Made by a program: the position numbers and the translations under genes. Shown here piece after piece: positions 42,247-50,174 of a stretch of 64,000 bases of DNA. Within the stretch, counting starts at the first letter, position 1, and each line of letters starts with the position of its first letter. The notes beneath the pieces were generated by a model. The model was given only the letters and a program-made list of their open reading frames with translations, was not told where the DNA came from and made no database searches. This stretch comes from Fimenecus sp052298855 (GTDB taxonomy: Bacteria; Bacillota; Clostridia; Oscillospirales; Acutalibacteraceae), in contig DAVZXP010000006.1 of the NCBI GenBank assembly GCA_052298855.1, positions 104,254-168,253 on the forward strand, read 5' to 3'.

Positions 42247-42335
42247 AAATCACCATCACGCCTGTTCAGGCAACGCAGGTTGAACGGTGATTATTTAATA
42301 AACTATTTGTTGCCTGAAAGGCTATGGTGATTAGA
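42247..42335 (+). promoter_or_regulatory. Structured RNA-like leader of the DegV gene, copy 1
   Basis: A ~76-nt core (42247-42322), repeated at 63926-64000, carries several competing pairings. AATCACC (42248-42254) can pair with GGTGATT at 42286-42292 or with a second GGTGATT at 42326-42332 that contains the DegV Shine-Dalgarno. GGCAAC (42269-42274) complements GTTGCC (42309-42314), and GCCTGAAAGGC can form a small hairpin. Such mutually exclusive pairings suggest a riboswitch or RNA thermometer, but the ligand is unknown to me. Confidence 0.55.
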
Positions 42336-43223
42336 ATGAACGATTTTATCATTTCCTGCTGTTCTACGGCAGATCTTTCAAGAGAATTTTTGAAAGAAAA
42401 CAATATTGAATATACCTGCTTTCACTATAATATTGACGGCAAGGACTATCTTGACGATTTAGGCGAAACAATGCCGATTTCGGAGTTCTATAAAAAGATG
42501 AGTGAGGGTGCTGAACCTACAACCTCACAGGTCAGCGTCGGTCAGTATACTGAGTTTTTTGAGAAATTCATTAAAGAGGGAAAAGCAGTTCTCCATATTT
42601 CTCTTTCATCGGGTATTTCCGGCTCTTACAATTCAGCTTTGATAGCAAAGCAGGAAATTCTTGAAAAATATCCTGATGCAAAGCTTACGGTTGTCGATTC
42701 GATTTCTGCTTCCTCGGGCTATGGACTTTTGGTAACTCTTGCTGCCGATATGCGTGCAAAGGGTAAGTCCTATGAGGAAACAATCGAATTTATCGAAAAA
42801 TATAAGCACAATGTTCATCATTGGTTCTTCTCGACCGACCTTACAAGCTATATCAGAGGCGGAAGAATTTCTGCGGCGGCAGGCTGGTTCGGAACGCTTC
42901 TTCACATTTGTCCGCTTTTGAGAGTTGATGACGCAGGCAAACTCATCCCCGTTGAAAAATGCAGAGGTAAAAACAAGGTTATTACCGCTATCGTTGATAA
43001 GATGGAAAAATATGCCGAAAACGGAACTGATTATGACGGCAAGTGCTTTATTTCAAATTCAGCTTGTATGGATGATGTAAACGCTGTTATTTCAGAAATT
43101 GAAAAGAGATTTCCGAAGCTCAAGGGCAAGATAGAGGTCTTTGACATAGGAACGGTTATCGGTGCTCATACAGGTCCCGGCACAGTAGCTCTTTTCTTCT
43201 GCGGCGAACAGAGAGAAAAATAA
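42336..43223 (+). CDS. DegV family fatty-acid-binding protein
   Basis: 295 aa. The opening IISCCSTADLSREFLKENNI, the central HISLSSGISGSYNSA and RGGRISAAAGWFGTLLHICPLL are the family's acyl-binding and hinge motifs. The end has IGTVIGAHTGPGTVALFF. DegV (FakB) proteins present fatty acids to the FakA kinase. I chose ATG 42336 because GGTGATT lies six bases before it; ATG 42324 is in frame but poorly served. Its RBS is part of the structured leader. Confidence 0.92.
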   Translation: MNDFIISCCSTADLSREFLKENNIEYTCFHYNIDGKDYLDDLGETMPISEFYKKMSEGAEPTTSQVSVGQYTEFFEKFIKEGKAVLHISLSSGISGSYNSALIAKQEILEKYPDAKLTVVDSISASSGYGLLVTLAADMRAKGKSYEETIEFIEKYKHNVHHWFFSTDLTSYIRGGRISAAAGWFGTLLHICPLLRVDDAGKLIPVEKCRGKNKVITAIVDKMEKYAENGTDYDGKCFISNSACMDDVNAVISEIEKRFPKLKGKIEVFDIGTVIGAHTGPGTVALFFCGEQREK

Positions 43224-43239
43224 AAATTTATGCACATAC

Positions 43240-43276
43240 AAAACGACCCGAAAGTTATTTCTTTCGGGTCGTTTTG
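43240..43276. terminator. Bidirectional terminator
   Basis: AAAACGACCCGAAAG pairs perfectly with CTTTCGGGTCGTTTT over a 6-nt loop, between convergent genes. Confidence 0.88.
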
Positions 43277-43288
43277 TGTGAAACGCTG

Positions 43289-43963
43289 TTACAATATCAA
43301 TTCATAGCTTCTGCTTTTTAGTATCCGTAAAAGCTCTGTATTAGATTTGATTTCCGTTGTTGTAATGATTCCGCCGTGTGCAACGTCTTCAACTTGATGA
43401 TAGTCCGAGCCTGAGGTCTTGATAACCCTATATTTATCGGCTCTTGCCATTGCTTTTTCATTTCTTGAATTGTGCCGCACACAGCCGTTGTGCACCTCAA
43501 TACCGTCAAGGTATTTTATAGGAGCTCTTGTAATATTGCTTCTGTACGGATGCGCCTGAACTATGAGCAAGCCGTTTCTCTTAGCGGTTTTTGAAAATGT
43601 ACTCAAATTCATATTTATTAAATCGCCGTTGCCTCTTAAAAATTCTTCCGTGACGCCGTAAACAAGATAATCGTTTTCGCTTTTGCTGTCAAAACGAAGC
43701 TCCATACCGAGTAAAACATTTAGTCTGCCGTTCGCCGCTTCCTTTGCGGCGTTAAATCCGAGCATAAATACATCTATTTTGTCGTTCCAAGTCATATTGT
43801 CATAATCATATCTGAAATATGTGTGCGTGCTTAAATGGTCGGTTATGACAACAGTCTTATAGCCTGCGCCGATATATCCCTCAACAAGCTCTTTTGCCGT
43901 TGCAACTCCGCAGTTGCTTGTTTCCGCCGTGTGAGCGTGAAGCTCGGTTTTGAAAGCTTCCAT
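43289..43963 (-). CDS. PHP-domain metal-dependent phosphoesterase
   Basis: 224 aa. Motif I (ELHAHTAETSNCG) supplies metal-binding His residues, VVITDHLSTH motif II, and a later QAHPYR and SGSDYHQVED supply the rest. PHP proteins hydrolyse phosphoesters such as histidinol phosphate or 3',5'-nucleotides; the substrate is not clear. ATG follows GAGGTGA on the minus strand. Promoter at 43981-44009. Confidence 0.88.
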   Translation of the reverse strand: MEAFKTELHAHTAETSNCGVATAKELVEGYIGAGYKTVVITDHLSTHTYFRYDYDNMTWNDKIDVFMLGFNAAKEAANGRLNVLLGMELRFDSKSENDYLVYGVTEEFLRGNGDLINMNLSTFSKTAKRNGLLIVQAHPYRSNITRAPIKYLDGIEVHNGCVRHNSRNEKAMARADKYRVIKTSGSDYHQVEDVAHGGIITTTEIKSNTELLRILKSRSYELIL

Positions 43964-43980
43964 TTAATCACCTCGTGTTT

Positions 43981-44009
43981 ATTATAAGACAAAAAGTGCC
44001 CTGTGTCGA
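43981..44009 (-). promoter_or_regulatory. Promoter for the PHP gene (minus strand)
   Basis: Read on the minus strand: TCGACA, 17-bp spacer, TATAAT. Confidence 0.6.
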
Positions 44010-44038
44010 TATTTTTATAATAATATGCTTCTGAAATG

Positions 44039-44066
44039 TTGAAATATTTTTGTTTTGTGGTAGAAT
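44039..44066 (+). promoter_or_regulatory. Promoter of the cobalamin-riboswitch transcript
   Basis: TTGAAA, 16-bp spacer, TAGAAT, about 55 bp before the aptamer. Confidence 0.6.
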
Positions 44067-44119
44067 TATATGGTAATTTGCTTGCTTTATCGGGAAAGCG
44101 AGCATTACAACTGAAAATG

Positions 44120-44290
44120 TTCTATGGTTTCGAGTGCGGTTTTTGTGCTCGAATTAAAAGGGAATACGGTTAAATGCCGTAACAGCCCCCGCTACTGTAT
44201 GGAACAGCATTTGCCGATATGCCACTGTGAAAATGGGAAGGCGGTAAATGTGTATGTCCGAGTCAGGAGACCTGCCACAGAACTGCAAAT
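44120..44290 (+). ncRNA. Cobalamin (B12) riboswitch
   Basis: The aptamer's conserved blocks occur in order: AAAAGGGAA, the B12-box-like ACAGCCCCCGCTACTGTA, GCCACTG, GGGAAGGCGG, and GAGTCAGGAGACCTGCC. An ORF read through it (44124-44330) is an artefact. A terminator follows at 44350, so B12 should switch off the two downstream genes. Confidence 0.93.
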
Positions 44291-44349
44291 CTCTTTCGGT
44301 GGGAAAGTAGGATGTGCATATAAAGTTTAACCTTCTTTATTTGTACTTT

Positions 44350-44382
44350 GAGCGGACCACTATGTGCGTCCGCCTCTTTTTT
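44350..44382 (+). terminator. Riboswitch terminator
   Basis: GCGGAC pairs with GTCCGC within a larger GAG...CTC stem, followed by TTTTTTG. Confidence 0.8.
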
Positions 44383-44409
44383 GTTGAAAGAACATCATTG
44401 GAGGTAAAA

Positions 44410-45555
44410 ATGAAAAAGAAATTCAACAAAGTACTTTCGGGTATCCTTGCAGTTGCAATGGTATTTTGCTTGCTTGCAACTCAAGTTTCTGCTCAAAGCG
44501 TAGACAAAGAAATCAACGGACTTGCTTCTTGGCTTGCAAACAGCGAGAAAACAGGTTTTGATTTTAACGATACATCTGCTCTTGACACGGATGTTTTGTG
44601 GACTGTTCTTGTACTTGCAAAGGCAGGAAACAAAACGGTATATCCCGAATTTGAAAATTATGTCAATACTGTTGTTGAGGCGCGGTATGCGTCTTTGTAC
44701 CCTGCAAATTTTGCTTTGATTTATCTTGCCGAGCTTGCAAGGGGAAATGATACAAAGAATATCGGCGGACATGATATGCTCGCTTCTCTTAAAGGTGTTG
44801 ACTACACAACTCAAACCTATCTCAGCAGTCTTTATTTTCCGCTTATAGCTCTTGATTATAAAGAGACCCCTGAATACAGCGGAGTGAGGAAAGCTATTGT
44901 TGATACAATCCTTTCGGCACAGCAGTCTGACGGCGGCTTTCCGTATTGCTCGGTAGATACGGGATACGGTATTACATCGGATCCGGATACAACCTCATTT
45001 GTGCTTCAGGCACTTGCTGATTTTAAGTCTGTTCCCGAAGTGGCAACAGCTATCGAAAAGGCACTTGCTTATCTTGAAACCCAGAAGTTCGATGACGGTT
45101 CTTACGGATATGTAGCATGGTCGTCTAAATCAGCTGAGTCAACCGCACAGGCTATAATTGCGAAGAATTGTCTCGGCAAGCCTTGTGATGACTCTGTCAC
45201 TGCTCTTAAAGGCTTTATAAATCCTGAAACGGGCGCAGGAAAGGATTACACGGGTGCTGATAACACAATGACCACATATCAGACCTTGCTTGCTCTCCTT
45301 GACGTTAAGGACCGTGCAGAGGGCGGTAAAGGCGTTTATAAATATGTTGCTCCCGTTCCCGCAGACACCACTACCGAGGTTGACACGACAGCTTCGGAGA
45401 GCTCAACCGAAGCAACGGTTGCGCCGACAACGGCAAAGAGTAATAAGGTTGATATTCCGAGAACAGGCGGCAATACCGCAGTATCGGTATTTGTAGGTCT
45501 TGCGCTTGCAACAGGCGCAGCTTCACTTGTTCTCAGAAAAAAAGATGAAGACTAA
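44410..45555 (+). CDS. Surface alpha/alpha-toroid protein, transcobalamin alpha-domain-like, sortase anchored
   Basis: 381 aa. A signal peptide (1-28, cleavage after VSA) precedes a helical-repeat barrel (about 30-315) of the prenyltransferase/squalene-cyclase/transcobalamin type, with repeat motifs QQSDGGFPYC, QKFDDGSYGYVAW and SAESTAQAI. A Thr/Ser-rich stalk follows (about 320-345), then the sortase signal IPRTG (near 349), a hydrophobic stretch and RKKDED. It is therefore cell-wall anchored. The alpha6/alpha6 barrel is the fold of the alpha domain of intrinsic factor and transcobalamin, and the gene is under a B12 riboswitch, so corrinoid binding is the best guess. The next gene supplies a beta-domain-like partner. 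RBS GGAGG. Confidence 0.8.
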   Translation: MKKKFNKVLSGILAVAMVFCLLATQVSAQSVDKEINGLASWLANSEKTGFDFNDTSALDTDVLWTVLVLAKAGNKTVYPEFENYVNTVVEARYASLYPANFALIYLAELARGNDTKNIGGHDMLASLKGVDYTTQTYLSSLYFPLIALDYKETPEYSGVRKAIVDTILSAQQSDGGFPYCSVDTGYGITSDPDTTSFVLQALADFKSVPEVATAIEKALAYLETQKFDDGSYGYVAWSSKSAESTAQAIIAKNCLGKPCDDSVTALKGFINPETGAGKDYTGADNTMTTYQTLLALLDVKDRAEGGKGVYKYVAPVPADTTTEVDTTASESSTEATVAPTTAKSNKVDIPRTGGNTAVSVFVGLALATGAASLVLRKKDED

Positions 45556-46246
45556 AATTATTGCACTTTTGCTTTCTATACTTCTTGTTTTAACCGCTTG
45601 CGGAAAAGGTAACGCTTCCGAAGATGCGGCAAATCAAGAGGTATCGGCAAACAGTGAATATTCAACCGAAGCATCGTCTGATACGAAAGCGGCTTCTGGA
45701 GACACTTCAGGCGGAAGCGCCTCAGAAATATCGGAAAATAAACAGAGCGAAACACGGGCTTTACCGTCCCCCGAAACGAAAAAAGCCTTAGAAGGCTCTG
45801 CAAATGCTTCCGATGGCTCTGCGATAACGGCAGCACCGACTGCACCGCCACAGGAAAACGGCAAGGAAAATGAAAAAGTAACCGTTACATTTTCGGTTGA
45901 TTGTCGTAATGCGATAAACTACGGAATTTTATCACAAGGCTCATTTGCTCAGGTTTTACCTGCTGACGGAATTATACTTTCAACCTCTGCAATAACCGTA
46001 AAAGACGGCGAAAGCGTTATGTCTGCGCTTAAAAAAATTCTTAAAGAAAACCGTATAAATTTCAGCATATCTTCAAGCGGATATGTAAGAATGATAGGCG
46101 GCCTTTCTGAATTTGACTGCGGAGCATATAGCGGTTGGATGTATAAGGTAAACGGTGTGTTGCCTTCGGTTTCAACAAAGAGCTATCCTTTGAAGGACGG
46201 AGACAAGGTTGAATTTGTCTATACCTGTAAAATGGGCGACGTTTAA
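45545..46246 (+). CDS. Lipoprotein with DUF4430/transcobalamin C-terminal-like domain
   Basis: 233 aa. Its start overlaps the previous gene by 11 bp, so translation is coupled. The lipobox is LTAC (Cys19). Residues ~20-110 are a low-complexity Ser/Glu/Ala/Thr spacer. Residues ~113-233 match a DUF4430-type fold: VTFSVDCRNAINYG, then an AITVKDGESVMSALKKIL segment, then CGAYSGWMYKVNGVLPS and KDGDKVEFVYTC. That fold is related to the beta domain of animal transcobalamin and intrinsic factor. With the preceding barrel protein it would rebuild both halves of a B12-binding protein at the cell surface. Binding has not been shown; family and context are the evidence. Confidence 0.82.
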   Translation: MKTKIIALLLSILLVLTACGKGNASEDAANQEVSANSEYSTEASSDTKAASGDTSGGSASEISENKQSETRALPSPETKKALEGSANASDGSAITAAPTAPPQENGKENEKVTVTFSVDCRNAINYGILSQGSFAQVLPADGIILSTSAITVKDGESVMSALKKILKENRINFSISSSGYVRMIGGLSEFDCGAYSGWMYKVNGVLPSVSTKSYPLKDGDKVEFVYTCKMGDV

Positions 46247-46257
46247 TAAAAGTTTTT

Positions 46258-46290
46258 AAGGCGGTACAGCTTCTGTGCCGCCTTAATTTG
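46258..46290 (+). terminator. Intrinsic terminator of the B12-regulated operon
   Basis: AAGGCGGTACAG pairs with CTGTGCCGCCTT over a 3-nt loop (one G-T pair), followed by AATTTG. Confidence 0.75.
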
Positions 46291-46402
46291 TAAACAATAT
46301 GTAAAGTTTGCGTTTATTAACATATCAAATATTGTTTTTTTAGGATAGTTTGTGGTATTATATACTGTATTCAAAAGTCGGTTTTGTTTGCGAGGTGCAA
46401 AT

Positions 46403-47266
46403 ATGTTTATAAATGAAATTCTGGAAAGCGGAGGAATAACAACGTCTTTTGAGGTTTTTCCTCCGAAAAATAACGCTCCGTTTGAGCCTGTTTTGAAATC
46501 GGTAGAAAAGCTTTCACTTTTGAAGCCTGATTTTATAAGCGTAACCTACGGCGCAGGCGGCGGTACCTCACAAAATACACCTAAAATTGCTTCATATATT
46601 CAAAACGAGCTTCACACTCCGTCAATGGCGCATCTTACATGTGCTTCTTCTACAAAGGAGGAGATTGATGCTATCCTTTCTCAACTTAGAGATATAGGTG
46701 TTGACAACATTCTCGCTTTAAGAGGCGATTTGCCTGAGAATTACAATCCCGACGACAGCAATTATTACAGATATGCATCTCAGCTTGTTGAGAGGATTTT
46801 GGATTTCGGCGGATTTTCGGTCGGTGCGGCTTGCTATCCCGAGGGTCACGTTGAGTCAAAAAATGCACACGAGGATTTAATTCACCTTAAAGAAAAGGTT
46901 GACTGCGGTGCGCAATATCTTGTAACACAGATGTTCTTTGACAATTCCGCTTTGTACAGCTTTTTATACAGAGCGTTAAAGGTTGGAATTGACGTGCCTG
47001 TTATTGCGGGTATTATGCCCGTTATGAATCCTAATCAGATTAAAAGAAGCTGTGCGCTTTCAGGTGCAACTCTTCCGTCAAGATTTAAGATTATGCTTGA
47101 TAAGTTTTCAGATGATCCCGTTTCGCTTCGGCAGGCAGGAATTGCCTATGCTACCGAGCAGATAATTGATTTGATTGCTAACGGCGTAAACGGAATTCAT
47201 ATTTACACCATGAACAAGCCCGAGGTTGCAGGGGCTATAATGAACAACCTTTCTTCAATTCTTTAA
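46403..47266 (+). CDS. metF: Methylenetetrahydrofolate reductase
   Basis: 287 aa, the bacterial single-domain length. The opening TTSFEVFPPKN holds the catalytic Glu region. SVTYGAGGG and LALRGDLP line the FAD/folate site, and the VAGIMPVMNPNQIKR motif follows. It reduces 5,10-methylene-THF to 5-methyl-THF, the methyl donor for methionine synthesis. Start ATG 46403, RBS GAGGTG. It lies next to the B12-regulated operon; a B12-dependent methionine synthase would link the two, but none is in the window. Confidence 0.95.
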   Translation: MFINEILESGGITTSFEVFPPKNNAPFEPVLKSVEKLSLLKPDFISVTYGAGGGTSQNTPKIASYIQNELHTPSMAHLTCASSTKEEIDAILSQLRDIGVDNILALRGDLPENYNPDDSNYYRYASQLVERILDFGGFSVGAACYPEGHVESKNAHEDLIHLKEKVDCGAQYLVTQMFFDNSALYSFLYRALKVGIDVPVIAGIMPVMNPNQIKRSCALSGATLPSRFKIMLDKFSDDPVSLRQAGIAYATEQIIDLIANGVNGIHIYTMNKPEVAGAIMNNLSSIL

Positions 47267-47277
47267 GAGGTGATTTC

Positions 47278-48162
47278 TTGTTTGGCTATGTAAAGCCTGA
47301 TAAGCCTGAGCTTAAAATAAAGGACTACGAAACTTATAAGGCAATTTATTGCTCTCTTTGCAGAACCTTGGGCAAGGAATACGGCTTGCTTGCAAGGTTC
47401 TTATTGACCTATGACGCAGCTTTTTATGCTCTGCTAAAAAAATCTGTGCTTCAAACAAAGCCCGATTGCGCATATAAGGGCGTGTGCAGATTTAACCCTC
47501 TTAAAAAGTGCAATTATATAGATACGGACAGCTATCTTAAGGACGCCGCCGCATTGACGGTGATTATGTTTTATTATAAGGTGCTTGATAATATAAACGA
47601 CGGGAAGCTGTTGAAAAGATTGGCGTCACGGCTTGTTTATCCATATATTAAAATAAAGTTTAACAAAGCCGTAAAAAAATATTCAAAATATAATGATATA
47701 ATTAAAGCGTCAACAGATGAGCAGGCGAGGATTGAAAACGAAAAAACGGACAGCATAGATATAGCGGCTCATCCTACGGCTGTTTCATTGCAAAAGATAT
47801 TTTCCAACGGAATTAAAGACGAAACACAGAAACGCATTGTTGAGAGAATAGGCTATTGTCTCGGACGGTGGGTATATCTTATGGATGCGTTTGACGACCT
47901 TGAAAACGATATTAAAGCAGGGGCTTACAACCCGTTTGCTCTGAAATATAAGCTTGATAAATCATTTTTAACGGGCGATAATAAGGCGATTGAGGACGAT
48001 ATAATCAAATCTATCCGTCTTACCGCAAACGAAACAGGGCTTGCGCTTGAATTGCTCGACAAAAACTGCTATAAGCCGTTAATAGAAAATATTGTTTTTG
48101 ACGGTATGGAAGCAGAGCTTTTGAAAATAATAAAGAAAAAGAGAGGTGATTTGATTGAATAA
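47278..48162 (+). CDS. DUF5685-type protein
   Basis: 294 aa. It opens MFGYVKPDKPELKIKDYETYKAIYCSLCRTLGKEYG, a Cys-containing motif characteristic of this Clostridia family, and continues as an all-helical domain with DDLENDIKAGAYNPF near residue 220, reminiscent of trans-prenyltransferase or phytoene-synthase-like helices but lacking a clear DDxxD. Function unknown. Start TTG 47278, with RBS AGAGGTGA. It overlaps the J-domain-like gene by 8 bp, so the two are coupled. Confidence 0.75.
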   Translation: MFGYVKPDKPELKIKDYETYKAIYCSLCRTLGKEYGLLARFLLTYDAAFYALLKKSVLQTKPDCAYKGVCRFNPLKKCNYIDTDSYLKDAAALTVIMFYYKVLDNINDGKLLKRLASRLVYPYIKIKFNKAVKKYSKYNDIIKASTDEQARIENEKTDSIDIAAHPTAVSLQKIFSNGIKDETQKRIVERIGYCLGRWVYLMDAFDDLENDIKAGAYNPFALKYKLDKSFLTGDNKAIEDDIIKSIRLTANETGLALELLDKNCYKPLIENIVFDGMEAELLKIIKKKRGDLIE

Positions 48163-48769
48163 CCCATATGATGTTTTGGGCGTAAACGCCAATGCAAGTG
48201 ATGATGAAATTAAAAATGCTTACAGAAGTCTTGCAAGGAAATATCAGTCAGCCAATTATGCCGACAGTCCGCTTTCCGACGTTGCAGTTAAGAAAATGCA
48301 GGAGCTTGATATGGCATATGACGAGATAATGGCTCAGAGAAGCGGCGGTTATTCTTCAAATCGTTCATATTCGCAGCAGAATAGCGGAGCATATTACGGA
48401 AATTCGCAATTCGCAGATGTCAGAGAGAAGATAAATTGCGGCAGAATCGATGATGCGGAAATGATACTTGACGGTATTCCTAAGGATATGAGAAATGCTG
48501 AATGGTACTATTGCAAGGGTCAAATTCAACAGCGACGCGGCTGGTTTGATGAGGCTTACAGGAATTATTCAACGGCTTGCAGAATGGAGCCTGATAATGT
48601 TGAATATTCAAACGCCTTTAATGCACTTAATAACAATTCAAACGGAGGATACAGGCAGACACATCAAGGCTCGACAAGCGGCTGCTCGTCGTGTGATATT
48701 TGCTCAGGCTTGATTTGCGCAGATTGCTGTTGCGAATCATTGGGCGGAGACTTGATTCCCTGTTGCTGA
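48155..48769 (+). CDS. J-domain-like protein lacking HPD, with C-terminal cysteine cluster
   Basis: 204 aa from TTG 48155. The N-terminus is a recognisable J domain (NPYDVLGVNANASDDEIKNAY), but the HPD tripeptide needed to stimulate Hsp70 is replaced by QSA (residues 31-33). A Ser/Tyr-rich linker and a TPR-like helical pair (about 88-155) follow. The C-terminal 28 residues contain eleven cysteines in a CSSCDICSGLICADCCC pattern, possibly for metal binding or lipid attachment. It is coupled to the DUF5685 gene and followed after 1 bp by a membrane protein gene. Confidence 0.8.
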   Translation: MNNPYDVLGVNANASDDEIKNAYRSLARKYQSANYADSPLSDVAVKKMQELDMAYDEIMAQRSGGYSSNRSYSQQNSGAYYGNSQFADVREKINCGRIDDAEMILDGIPKDMRNAEWYYCKGQIQQRRGWFDEAYRNYSTACRMEPDNVEYSNAFNALNNNSNGGYRQTHQGSTSGCSSCDICSGLICADCCCESLGGDLIPCC

Positions 48770-48770
48770 T

Positions 48771-49319
48771 ATGACACAAAATTCAAAAAAATCATCAAAG
48801 ACCGCTGTCGGCGGCGTAATAACCGCACTTTCGATAGTGCTTATGTTTTTGACCTCGGTAATTCCGACGTTAACATATGCCCTTCCTGCGGCGGCAGGCT
48901 TTTTGATAACCTTGATTGTAATTGAAATAGATAAAAAATGGGCACTCGGTGTTTATGTTGCCGTAAGCCTTTTATCCGTTTTGCTTATTGCCGATAAAGA
49001 AGCTGCGGTTATGTATATAATGTTTTTCGGCTACTATCCGATTGTCAAAGCGATTTTTGAAAAGCATTTTCATTCGGTGTTGTTGTGGGTGCTTAAATTT
49101 GCGGTGTTTAATGTAGGTGCCGTGGCGGCATTTTTTATTTCAACCTATGTTTTTTTAGTGCCCTTTGAGGAAATGGAAAAATACGGAGCTATTGCGGCAT
49201 GGGGCTTGCTTGCGGCAGGAAACGTAATCTTTTTACTTTATGATTTTGCAATGACAAACCTTATAAGACTGTATTTGATTAAATGGAGAAAGACCTTTAG
49301 AAGAATATTTAAGTTTTGA
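48771..49319 (+). CDS. Hypothetical integral membrane protein
   Basis: 182 aa with about five membrane helices (spread over 13-35, 38-62, 66-95, 103-132, 136-165) and a Lys/Arg-rich C-terminal tail. The opening SSKTAVGGVITALSIVLMFLTSVIP resembles S-component-like small membrane proteins of ECF importers, but no substrate motif is visible. It starts 1 bp after the J-like gene stop, so the trio DUF5685/J-like/membrane protein probably acts together. Confidence 0.7.
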   Translation: MTQNSKKSSKTAVGGVITALSIVLMFLTSVIPTLTYALPAAAGFLITLIVIEIDKKWALGVYVAVSLLSVLLIADKEAAVMYIMFFGYYPIVKAIFEKHFHSVLLWVLKFAVFNVGAVAAFFISTYVFLVPFEEMEKYGAIAAWGLLAAGNVIFLLYDFAMTNLIRLYLIKWRKTFRRIFKF

Positions 49320-49347
49320 CAGACGCTAAATGCGTCTGTTCTCTTTT
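49320..49347 (+). terminator. Intrinsic terminator
   Basis: CAGACGC pairs with GCGTCTG over a 5-nt loop, followed by TTCTCTTTTC. Confidence 0.7.
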
Positions 49348-49416
49348 CAAAACGTAATTTTTGTGATAGAATAGTTGTCATATTTTATTTTTTTGGGGCG
49401 AAAGGAGGCTCTTGTT

Positions 49417-50127
49417 GTGGAGGAGACAAAGAGAGAACATTTACATTCGGGACATAGGAGCAGAGTTAAGGAACAGTTTGCTAAAAGCGGTATGCGTGAT
49501 TTTCAGGACCATCAGGTACTTGAAATGCTTTTGTTTTACGCAATACCTCAACGTGATACAAATGATTTAGCTCATATGCTTATCAACGAATTCGGCTCGC
49601 TTGCAGGTGTGTTTGACGCACCGTTGGAGTCGCTTGAGGCGGTAAAAGGTATGGGCAAAAGCTCGGCGACTCTTATCAAAATGGTACCGGAGATTTATTC
49701 AAAGTATCTCGACAGTAAAAACATTAACAGAAAGCTTGTTTTGAGTGAGCCTGAGGCTGTTACAAAATATTTCGCTTCAAAATTCATAGGCTATCAGCAT
49801 GAGGTTATGATGGCGGCTTTTGTTGATAATCAGTGCCGACATAAGAAGACAATTATTGTTTCGGAGGGCGGTCAGAGCAGTACGGATGTCAACATAAGAA
49901 AAATTGCGGCAACCGCAATGAATCTAAACGCAACCTCGGTTATTATTGCACATAATCATCCGCAGGGTGTTGCCGCACCGTCAGGAGCTGATATTGAGGC
50001 GGTCAGAGTTATTAAAAAGATATTCAAGCCGCTTGATTTAACGCTTTTGGATAGCGTAATCATTTCTGACGACAGCGCATATTCAATGGCAAATCACAGC
50101 AAATTCGCATACTTATTTGATTATTGA
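49417..50127 (+). CDS. radC: DNA repair/JAB-domain protein RadC
   Basis: 236 aa. A helix-hairpin-helix (VKGMGKSSATLIKMV) is followed by the JAMM-like metal motif HNHPQGVAAPSGAD. RadC family function is debated; the name is historical. GTG 49417 follows AAAGGAGGC; a longer frame from 49375 has no RBS. It is first in a cluster with nadE, uvrB and uvrA, though each has its own RBS and gap. Confidence 0.92.
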   Translation: MEETKREHLHSGHRSRVKEQFAKSGMRDFQDHQVLEMLLFYAIPQRDTNDLAHMLINEFGSLAGVFDAPLESLEAVKGMGKSSATLIKMVPEIYSKYLDSKNINRKLVLSEPEAVTKYFASKFIGYQHEVMMAAFVDNQCRHKKTIIVSEGGQSSTDVNIRKIAATAMNLNATSVIIAHNHPQGVAAPSGADIEAVRVIKKIFKPLDLTLLDSVIISDDSAYSMANHSKFAYLFDY

Positions 50128-50174
50128 TAAGAAAAAATAATAAATAAAATAAAAAAATAAACGGAGGAAAAACT

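Noticed and set aside
44124..44330. 68-aa ORF
   Set aside because: It lies inside the cobalamin riboswitch aptamer and has no RBS; the conserved RNA explains the sequence.
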